In this document: positions 58,077 through 64,000 of the stretch, in pieces
How the letters are laid out: the number at the start of each line of letters is the position of its first letter
Position numbering within the stretch: position 1 is the stretch's first letter
From: Myxococcus xanthus
Lineage (GTDB): Bacteria; Myxococcota; Myxococcia; Myxococcales; Myxococcaceae
Length of the DNA: 64,000 nucleotides
Direction of reading: 5' to 3'
Assembly (NCBI RefSeq): GCF_013116825.1
Contig: NZ_JABFNS010000020.1
Span: 1-64,000, forward strand
Translations under genes and position numbers: made by a program
The notes under the pieces: model-generated
What the model saw: the letters and a program-made list of their open reading frames with translations, nothing else
Databases searched by the model: none
What the model was told of the DNA's origin: nothing

Positions 58077-58670
58077 GTGCCGGCCGAGGTCCTCGTCATG
58101 TGTGGTGCATGTGGGCGGCCCCAACCCGCGGGCCGCCCGCGGTGCATTGCCTGCGAGGCCGTGCTTCCCGAAGCGCCCCTTCCCGGGGGCCCGGCACCGG
58201 AGGCGCCGTTCTTCGTCGCGGACCTGGGCGGAGGGCGCATGCTCTCCGGCCAGGGGGCGCGGCTCTTCTATCAACCGCACCCCTCGGTCATGGTGCCTCC
58301 CGTGGAGGTGGCCTCGCTGCGGGAGGCGCGGCTGGAGTCGCGCTACTTCCGGGAGGCGCTGGCGTTGGCCGTCTTCGCCTTGCTGGGCCTGTGGGCGCAG
58401 CCGGCCGCGCTGAAGGTGCTGGGGTGGGGCATGGCGGCGCTGGGTGTCCTGCTGGCGTTGACGTGCCGCTCACACGGGCTCGTCCTGGTGCCTCGGCAGG
58501 GGGCGCTGGTGCGCTGGCCCCTGGGGTTGGCGCGGCGGGGCTCTCCCCGGGACGCGCGGCTGTTGGCGGCGTGGACGTCGTTGGCGGAGGCCCTGCGGGT
58601 GCGCGGCGTGGCTGTCGATGGTGAGTCGTCAGCGCTGCCGCCGACGCAAGACGGTGGCCCTCTGTCTTGA
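58077..58670 (+). CDS. Small protein with N-terminal zinc ribbon and membrane helices
   Basis: From GTG 58077 the product is 197 residues; ATG at 58098 is an alternative. Two CxxC pairs (CGAC at about 9-12, CIAC at about 23-26) suggest a zinc ribbon. Two hydrophobic helices lie at about 93-110 and 113-130. No family was recognised. It is 12 bp downstream of leuS and probably co-transcribed, with lptE 31 bp after it. Its function is unknown. Confidence 0.62.
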   Translation: MPAEVLVMCGACGRPQPAGRPRCIACEAVLPEAPLPGGPAPEAPFFVADLGGGRMLSGQGARLFYQPHPSVMVPPVEVASLREARLESRYFREALALAVFALLGLWAQPAALKVLGWGMAALGVLLALTCRSHGLVLVPRQGALVRWPLGLARRGSPRDARLLAAWTSLAEALRVRGVAVDGESSALPPTQDGGPLS

Positions 58671-58701
58671 CGGGCCGATCGGGCCGGGTAGGGTGCCGCG
58701 C

Positions 58702-59232
58702 ATGTCGCGACCCTGCGCTGTCGGACCCCGGCGTCTTCGAATTGGCGTGGTGGTGGGAATGTGGGTGGCCGCGGGCTGTGGCTACCGCCTGGCGCCTCGC
58801 GGAGACGGTCTGCCGGCTGGCGTGACGTCCCTCTGCGCGCCCGTCTTCCTCAACGCCACGCCCGAGCCCACGCTGGAAACGGTCTTCACGCGCTTCCTAC
58901 GGCAGGAGCTGATCCGCGTGGGCCGGCTGGGCAGCGCGGAGTCCTGCGACGGGCGCATGGAGGGCACGGTGCTGTCGGTGGCGAACACGCCCACGACCGT
59001 GGTGGGCAAGAGCACCAGCCCGGGCTTCTTCTTCCGCGTCTCCGCTCGCGCGCAGATCCGCTTGGTGAAGGACGGACAGGTCCTCAAGCAGACGGAGGTC
59101 TTCGGCTCGGAGGACTATGTGCTGGGGAGCGGAGACATCCTGGAGGCGGAGGCGAACCGGCAGGTCGCGCTCGAGCGCCTCGCGGAGGTCTTGATGCGGG
59201 ATGGGTACGACCGGCTCGCGGGCGCCTGGTGA
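58702..59232 (+). CDS. lptE: LptE-like LPS-assembly lipoprotein
   Basis: From ATG 58702 the product is 176 residues with a lipobox VAAGC (about Cys26), then GYRLAPRGDGLPAGVTSL and FLNATPEPTLETVFTRFLRQELI. This matches the LptE family, which plugs LptD and helps insert lipopolysaccharide into the outer membrane. Position after leuS is common for lptE. The final region (EAEANRQVALERLAEVLMRDGYDRL) is family-typical. Confidence 0.85.
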   Translation: MSRPCAVGPRRLRIGVVVGMWVAAGCGYRLAPRGDGLPAGVTSLCAPVFLNATPEPTLETVFTRFLRQELIRVGRLGSAESCDGRMEGTVLSVANTPTTVVGKSTSPGFFFRVSARAQIRLVKDGQVLKQTEVFGSEDYVLGSGDILEAEANRQVALERLAEVLMRDGYDRLAGAW

Positions 59233-59250
59233 GGAGGCAGGGGCCTCCTC
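59231..59250 (+). terminator. Hairpin at the lptE 3' end
   Basis: GAGGAGGC (59231-59238) pairs perfectly with GCCTCCTC (59243-59250) around a 4-base loop, starting at the lptE stop. A second hairpin follows at 59275. Confidence 0.6.
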
Positions 59251-59274
59251 CCGGCAGCCTGCACGGATGAAGCA

Positions 59275-59293
59275 GGGCCACGCGAGGTGGCCC
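59275..59293. terminator. Hairpin between convergent lptE and rpsT
   Basis: GGGCCAC (59275-59281) pairs with GTGGCCC (59287-59293) around a 5-base loop, 12 bases past the rpsT stop. It probably ends rpsT transcription. Confidence 0.6.
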
Positions 59294-59304
59294 CGGGGCT
59301 TCGA

Positions 59305-59580
59305 CTAGGCCTGCGCGCGGGCGGCCTTGGTGGCGGCCTTCGCGAGACGCGAGATGCGGCGGGAAGCGGTGCGCTTGTGCAGCACGCCCTTGGTGGCGGC
59401 CTTGTTCAGCGCCTTGGCGGCCGACTTGATGGCGTCCGTCATCTTCGCCCCATCCTTGCTGCCGAGCGCCTCGCGGGCGGACTTGACGGCGGTCTTCACC
59501 TCACCGCGCACGGTGACGTTGCGCGCACGGCGCTTCAGGGACTGACGGTGACGCTTCTCTGCGGACTTGGTGTTGGCCAA
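59305..59580 (-). CDS. rpsT: 30S ribosomal protein S20 (TTG start)
   Basis: The 91-residue basic helical protein begins MANTKSAEKRHRQSLKRRARN, the standard S20 N-terminus. The start codon is TTG at 59580, preceded by GGAG 7 bases upstream. Escherichia coli rpsT also uses a UUG start tied to autoregulation, so this may be a conserved control feature. It is the only gene between mazG and lptE. Confidence 0.97.
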   Translation of the reverse strand: MANTKSAEKRHRQSLKRRARNVTVRGEVKTAVKSAREALGSKDGAKMTDAIKSAAKALNKAATKGVLHKRTASRRISRLAKAATKAARAQA

Positions 59581-59622
59581 GAGAAATCTCCAGCGGTAAT
59601 GGCAGGCTAAAAAGAGGGGCCG

Positions 59623-59651
59623 TCCTTACTGCGACGCCTCGCAGGCGTCAA
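59623..59651 (-). promoter_or_regulatory. Candidate rpsT promoter [11 protein letters not shown] a hairpin
   Basis: On the minus strand TTGACG (59651-59646) and TAAGGA (59628-59623) are 17 bases apart. Transcription would start near 59616, about 36 bases before the TTG start. The spacer carries a perfect GACGCCT/AGGCGTC hairpin (59633-59649) that could also be the mazG terminator. Confidence 0.45.
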
Positions 59652-59720
59652 GGCGGGTGTGGGCCTCCAGCCGGGATTTCCGGGCTCTGGACGCCCCGCC
59701 GAGGGCACCTGCGAGGAAAA

Positions 59721-60911
59721 TCACTCTACCGAAGTCGTATATTCCCACACCAGCCCCGCGGGATCTTGAAAGGTGAGCCGGCCGGCCTGGTGCTGGATCA
59801 GCCGACTCCCCGGAATCTCCGCGAGGATGCCGGGGAGCCGCTCCACCGCCGCCGGGGAGGGGGCCGTCAGGGCCAGCCGCAGGCCCGTCGTGGGCATCCC
59901 TGCCGCTTCGAAGGCGATCAGGATGCCCCCGGCTTCATAGAGGGCCTGCTCCGCCGCCGGAGCCCGTCGGGTGATCCACCCCAGCCGGGGCGCCAGGGCG
60001 TCCCAGAAGGCGCGCTGCGCGGGAAGATCCGCCACGCCCAGCCGCAACGTGGTGACGGGCGCGCGAGGAACCCACGTCGGGGACGGCAGGGCCTTTTCGC
60101 GCGCCTTGGCCTCCTGCCAGTGGCGCTCCATGTGCTCCAGTGTGGCATCTCCCAGGGCGACACCCTCGGCGCGGAGGGCGGACTCGATGTGCTGGAAGCG
60201 GGCGGTGAAGCGGCGGATGGCCATCCGCAGCGCGTCCTCGGCGGGGGCTCCGACGAAGCGCGCGAGGTTGGCGAGCGAGAACAGCACGTCCCCCAGCTCG
60301 TGCTCGATGGCATCCCGATCATTCGCGGCGATGGCCTCGTCCAGCTCCCCCAGCTCCTCCGTCAGCTTGGCGCGCACGCTGGCGACGTCCGGCCAGTCGA
60401 AGCCGATGCGGCTGGCCTTCTCCGTGAGCCGCTCGGCGCGCATCAGCGCCGGGGCGGCGACGGGGACGCCGTCCAGCACCGAGCCCTCCCGGCCCGTCTT
60501 GCGCTTCTTCTCCGCGGCCTTCAGCTTGGCCCAGTTGTCCAGGACCTGCTCGGCGCCTTCCATGCGCTGGCCGTCGCCGAAGACGTGGGGATGCCGGCTG
60601 ACCAGCTTGTCGCCAATGGCCTTCGCCACGTCGGCCAGGGAGAACTCCCCAAGCTCCGAGGCGAGCTGGGCGTGGAAGACAATCTGGAAAAGCAGGTCTC
60701 CCAACTCTTCGCAGAAGGTCCGCCAGGAGCCGCCGTAGGCGACCCGGTCCATCTCCTCCAGGACCTCGAAGGCCTCTTCCAGGAGGTAGGGCCGCAGCGA
60801 GCGCAGGTCCTGTTCGCGATCCCACGGGCAGCCGCCTTCAGCGCGCAGCCGCCGCATGATGTCGACCAGTCGCTCCAGCTCCGCCCCGGGGTTCAGCGTC
60901 GTGTCCGCCAT
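59721..60911 (-). CDS. mazG: MazG nucleotide pyrophosphohydrolase fused to a VOC-type domain
   Basis: From ATG 60911 the product is 396 residues. Residues 1-275 are a two-domain MazG with LEEAFEVLEEMD and CEELGDLLFQIVFH in the first domain, and LTEELGELDEAIA and EHELGDVLFSLANLARF in the second. These are the EExxE-12-28-ExxD metal motifs, and this part has a normal MazG length. The remaining 115 residues (TLRLGVADLPAQRAFWDALAPRLGW to FQDPAGLVWEYT, split here) read as a glyoxalase/VOC fold. MazG cleaves NTPs to NMP and pyrophosphate. The added role is unknown; a missed stop is excluded within this sequence because the frame is continuous. Confidence 0.88.
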   Translation of the reverse strand: MADTTLNPGAELERLVDIMRRLRAEGGCPWDREQDLRSLRPYLLEEAFEVLEEMDRVAYGGSWRTFCEELGDLLFQIVFHAQLASELGEFSLADVAKAIGDKLVSRHPHVFGDGQRMEGAEQVLDNWAKLKAAEKKRKTGREGSVLDGVPVAAPALMRAERLTEKASRIGFDWPDVASVRAKLTEELGELDEAIAANDRDAIEHELGDVLFSLANLARFVGAPAEDALRMAIRRFTARFQHIESALRAEGVALGDATLEHMERHWQEAKAREKALPSPTWVPRAPVTTLRLGVADLPAQRAFWDALAPRLGWITRRAPAAEQALYEAGGILIAFEAAGMPTTGLRLALTAPSPAAVERLPGILAEIPGSRLIQHQAGRLTFQDPAGLVWEYTTSVE

Positions 60912-61027
60912 GCACGTTCCTGTAGCACGCACGGGTCGGGTGCTGTCCGGCAAACGCGGCAGGTGGGCGGCCGGGCTGGCGTTCGTTTTCGCGCTTGGCC
61001 CTGGGTCGCCTACAATCCACCCTCTGG

Positions 61028-63235
61028 ATGATCCGCCTGCCGCTTCTTGCCCTCCTTCTCAGTGGCTTCACGCTTCTGGTGCCCGTCGTGGCGTCCGCGC
61101 AGCTGGAGGCCCCCACGCGCCTTCCCGAGGTGGATCCGGGCCCCATGGAGCCCGACCTGCGGGATGAGTCCATGGATCCGGTGGATGACGCCGCCTACGC
61201 GGAGGACGTGCCGGAAGAAGACGTCCCCGCCGCGGAGGATGCCTCCACCGAGGACGCGGACGACGCGCCCAGGGCGCCCGCTCGCAATGCCAGGGCCGCC
61301 GAATCGGCCCCCGCCAATGGCCGGGCTCCCGCGGCGGCCAGTCCTCCGCCGCTCGAGGAACCCACGGTCATCACCCCCAGGCCGGTGACGCTGAGTCCGG
61401 TGCTGGCGCCGCGGGTGACGGATGCGGACCTGGAGGCCCTCTGGAACCGGTGGCGGCAGGCCCGCGCGACGAATGATCGGGACGCCGCGGCGGCGGCCCT
61501 CAAGGAACTGCGGACGTTGCGCGTGGAGCTGGCCGCCACGGACCTGGAACCCCTGAGCGTGGGCTTCCTCCGCGAAGCGGCCGTGCGGCGCCGCGCGGGG
61601 GACATGGCCGGCGCGGTGCGGCTGGCGGAGGTGGCGGTCGAGCTGTCGCCGGGGCTGCCCTACGCGCGCTTCGAGTTGGCGGAGCTCTACGCCTTGGAGA
61701 AGCCGGGCGACGTGTCCCGCTCGTTGGGGCAGGTGCGGCAGGCCCTGGCGACACTGGCGCAGGATGCCCGCTATCGGCGGCCCGCGTTGGCGGACCTGGG
61801 CGCCCTGGTGCTGCTGGCCTGGGGGGCCACCGCGGTGCTGCTGATGGGCTTGTTCTTCCTGAGGAAGGTCCGCTACGCGCTGCATGACTTCCACCACCTG
61901 CTGCCGCGAGTCTTCTCCCGGTGGCAGTCCCTGGTCCTGGGGCTGCTGCTCTTGAGCCTGTCGTGGGTGCTGGGGCTGGGCGTGCTGCCCGCGCTGCTGG
62001 TGATGCTGGCCACCGTGTCCCTCTATCTCTCGCGCAGGGAGCGGGTCGTGGCGGCGGTGCTGGTGGCGGGCGTGGGGCTCCTGCCGTTGGCGGCGGGGCA
62101 ACTCGCGCGTGTCACCGCGTTCGCGGGTACGCCGGCCGAGGACGTGTACCTCCTGGAGCGGGGCGGTCTGTCCGCCGAGGAGGCGCGGGCGCGCGTGCTG
62201 GCGCGGATGGAGTCCCGCTCGGCGACGTTCGCGGAGGTGCTGTCGCTGGCGTACTTCGAATCCCGGCGTGGCTTGCTGGAAGAGGCGGGGACGCACTTCA
62301 AGGCCGCCTCGGCGCTGAAGAGCTCGGATGCGCGCCTGCTCACGCGCTTCGGCAACACCCTGGTCGCGCTGGGAGACGCGGAGGGTGCGGCGCTGCTCTA
62401 CGTGCAGGCCTCGCGGTCGGCGCCGGACCTGGCGGCTCCGCACTACAACCTGGCGCAGGTGGTCCGCCGCAGGGCGAAGACGCTGCCGGACTCGGAGGTC
62501 GGCAAGGAATTGGATCGCGCCGCCACGGCCATGGCCTCGGCGCAGGCGCTGGATGGAACGCTGCTGGTCCGGGACCCTCCGCCGGAGGACCGGCTGCTCC
62601 TCAACCTGCTGCTGCTGTCCCCGCAGCTGGGGGAGTCCGACTGGCTTCCGCTCGCGGATGGCACGGGGGCGGGGCGCCAGGTGGAGACGCAGGTGTCGCG
62701 CTGGCTGCTCCCGGGGCTTCCACCTGGGCCCATGGCCTCCTCGGTGGCCGCGGCGCTGGCGGTGCTGCTGGCCCTGTGGGGCTTCTTGGGGGACCGCTTG
62801 AAGGCGGCCAAGGTGTGTGAGCGCTGTGGCCGTGCGGTGTGCGTGCGCTGCGACCCGGAGCTGGGCATCGGCAGCAAGCAATGTGGCCAGTGCGTCAACG
62901 TCTTCTCCCGCCGGGGGCTGGTGCCGCAGCAGCTGCGGGCGCGCAAGCAGCTCCAGGTGGAGCGGCATCAGGCCTGGACGGGCCGCGCGGCGTACGCCCT
63001 GGGCGCGGTGCTATCCGGCGCGGGGCACGTGGCCTCGGGTGTGCCGGTCCGCGGCGCGCTGTATGCGTTCGGTTTCCTCTTCGCGCTGGCCGCGGTGCTC
63101 CTGCACCAGGGACTGGTGCGAGGGCCCTATGGTGAAGCCCCGCTCTACCTCAAGCTCGCGCCCGCGGCGTTGCTGCTGCTGGGTGTCCACCTGCTGTCGT
63201 TGCGCGGTCTGCGCCGTCTGCGGCGGGGGGAGTGA
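61028..63235 (+). CDS. Large TPR-containing membrane protein with zinc-ribbon-like cysteines
   Basis: The 735-residue protein from ATG 61028 has a signal peptide (1-24), a long acidic, Ala/Pro-rich linker (25-115), helical repeats (about 130-235), four or more membrane helices (about 240-355), TPR-like repeats (about 380-505), another helix near 555-575, a Cys-rich segment with CERCGRAVCVRCDPEL and KQCGQCVNVFSRRG (about 592-627), and three final helices. Many of these are seen in myxobacterial proteins of unknown role. It starts divergently from mazG and ends 6 bp before a DUF4388 gene. TACAAT at 61011 is a possible -10 box. Confidence 0.72.
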   Translation: MIRLPLLALLLSGFTLLVPVVASAQLEAPTRLPEVDPGPMEPDLRDESMDPVDDAAYAEDVPEEDVPAAEDASTEDADDAPRAPARNARAAESAPANGRAPAAASPPPLEEPTVITPRPVTLSPVLAPRVTDADLEALWNRWRQARATNDRDAAAAALKELRTLRVELAATDLEPLSVGFLREAAVRRRAGDMAGAVRLAEVAVELSPGLPYARFELAELYALEKPGDVSRSLGQVRQALATLAQDARYRRPALADLGALVLLAWGATAVLLMGLFFLRKVRYALHDFHHLLPRVFSRWQSLVLGLLLLSLSWVLGLGVLPALLVMLATVSLYLSRRERVVAAVLVAGVGLLPLAAGQLARVTAFAGTPAEDVYLLERGGLSAEEARARVLARMESRSATFAEVLSLAYFESRRGLLEEAGTHFKAASALKSSDARLLTRFGNTLVALGDAEGAALLYVQASRSAPDLAAPHYNLAQVVRRRAKTLPDSEVGKELDRAATAMASAQALDGTLLVRDPPPEDRLLLNLLLLSPQLGESDWLPLADGTGAGRQVETQVSRWLLPGLPPGPMASSVAAALAVLLALWGFLGDRLKAAKVCERCGRAVCVRCDPELGIGSKQCGQCVNVFSRRGLVPQQLRARKQLQVERHQAWTGRAAYALGAVLSGAGHVASGVPVRGALYAFGFLFALAAVLLHQGLVRGPYGEAPLYLKLAPAALLLLGVHLLSLRGLRRLRRGE

Positions 63236-63241
63236 ACGGCG

Positions 63242-64000
63242 ATGTCCCTGCAAGGCACCCTGAAGGACTTTGGTATTGGCGACATCCTGCAGCTCATCGG
63301 GCAGCAGCAGAAGACGGGCACGCTCCACGTCCGCGCCAAGGACCAGGAAGTGCGCATCGGCTTCAACGATGGCCACATCATCAAGGCGGAGAGCGTCACC
63401 CGGAAGCGCAAGGAGCTCATCGGCGCCATGCTGGTGCGCTCGGAGCTCATCACCGAGACGCAGCTCGAGGCGGCCCTGGAGACGCAGCGCCGCACGCTCA
63501 AGCGGCTGGGGGACGTGCTCGTCTCCAGCCATGCCCTCACCGCCGAGCGCTTCCAGGCGATGATGCAGCTTCAGGCCACGGAGACCCTCTACCGTCTCTT
63601 CACCTGGAAGTCGGGCACCTACGAATTCATCCAGGAGCCGGTGGAGCCGGACGCGGAAGCCATCCATCCGCTGCGCGCCGAGACGGTGCTCATGGAGGGC
63701 TTCCGGATGGTGGATGAGTGGCCGGTCATCCGGCAGAAAATCCACCGCGACGACCTGGTCTTCGAGCGCATCAAGGCCCTGCCTCAGCCGCGCGGAGAAG
63801 AGGGTGGGGAGCTGGGCGCCATCGGCCCCTCGGAGCGGCGCATCTATGATGAGCTCTCGCCCGGGAGGGATTTGCGCAAGCTGGTGGACATCTCCTGCCT
63901 GGGCGAGTTCGAGACCTGCAAGGCGCTCTACAACCTGGTGAAGGGCGAGTACGTCCGGCCGATACTCCCGGAGGGCGCCCCGGCCCCCGCGCCAGGGGAC
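63242..64000 (+). CDS. DUF4388 protein, cut by the window end
   Basis: The frame opens at ATG 63242 and runs off the end with 253 codons and no stop. The N-terminus (MSLQGTLKDFGIGDILQLIG, then KTGTLHVRAKDQEVRIGFNDG) is the DUF4388 signature, common in myxobacteria and often joined to signalling domains. A helical stretch with ITETQLEAALETQ and a second region at about 130-240 (RIYDELSPGRDLRKLVDIS) resemble a winged-helix-like fold. It may continue into a further domain. It follows the TPR gene by 6 bp. Confidence 0.85.
   Translation, partial: MSLQGTLKDFGIGDILQLIGQQQKTGTLHVRAKDQEVRIGFNDGHIIKAESVTRKRKELIGAMLVRSELITETQLEAALETQRRTLKRLGDVLVSSHALTAERFQAMMQLQATETLYRLFTWKSGTYEFIQEPVEPDAEAIHPLRAETVLMEGFRMVDEWPVIRQKIHRDDLVFERIKALPQPRGEEGGELGAIGPSERRIYDELSPGRDLRKLVDISCLGEFETCKALYNLVKGEYVRPILPEGAPAPAPGD

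Noticed and set aside
55545-58280. 911-codon open frame on the minus strand opposite leuS
   Set aside because: It is a mirror of leuS codon bias with low-complexity composition and no ribosome site.

Overview
The window is GC-rich, densely coded DNA from a myxobacterium (Myxococcota; Myxococcus/Corallococcus-like). Pointers are a MYXO-CTERM-type C-terminal tail on a large surface protein, abundant two-component regulators, a sigma54-type regulatory unit, an accessory chemosensory cluster, a DUF4388 protein, and frequent GTG/ATG starts [11 protein letters not shown] the preceding TGA. No IS element, prophage, CRISPR array or integrase was seen. The first 98 bases form a perfect fold-back, so the window may begin at a contig end.

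Layout. (1) 1-6240, plus: a giant Ig-like-repeat surface protein, tRNA-Arg(CCG), and an FN3-repeat lipoprotein. (2) 6263-14571, minus: an orphan PhoB-type regulator, pstS-pstC-pstA-pstB-phoU, a ceramide-glucosyltransferase-like GT21 enzyme, a single-domain response regulator and a CNNM/CorC transporter. This is a phosphate-acquisition block with a possible glycolipid side branch. (3) 14767-21634, plus: an NtrB/NtrC-like pair followed by a terminator, a 27-bp dyad, a sigma54-type -24/-12 element and a SulP transporter-carbonic anhydrase-TauE-DUF1634 series; the arrangement suggests local control of inorganic-carbon/anion transport. (4) 21641-26668, minus: a probable operon of a repeat-type secreted protein, a lipoprotein, PhoB, PhoR, a metallophosphoesterase and SixA. 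(5) 26832-37906, plus: a housekeeping run yceD, (rpmF reversed), plsX-fabD-fabG-acpP-fabF-rpiB-glyA-nrdR-ribD-ribE-ribH-nusB, i.e. fatty acid, one-carbon and riboflavin synthesis. (6) 37937-47287, plus: a lone M17-N-like domain, then a chemosensory cluster CheY-CheA-CheW-CheW-membrane protein-HEAT protein-CheR-CheB-CheY with no receptor gene. (7) 47304-50766, plus: an ABC exporter pair and a beta-hydroxyacid dehydrogenase. (8) 50833-55230, minus: a SusC/SusD-type outer-membrane pair behind an AT-rich upstream region. (9) 55557-64000: leuS, a zinc-ribbon membrane protein, lptE, rpsT and a MazG-VOC fusion (both minus), a large TPR membrane protein and a DUF4388 protein cut by the window end.

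The strongest leads are the self-contained sigma54 regulatory unit ahead of the SulP/carbonic anhydrase genes, the GT21 glycosyltransferase just downstream of pst-phoU, the MazG-VOC fusion, the SusCD pair, the inverted rpmF and the receptor-less chemosensory cluster with a HEAT-repeat protein. All functions are inferred from reading the sequence; no database search was run.
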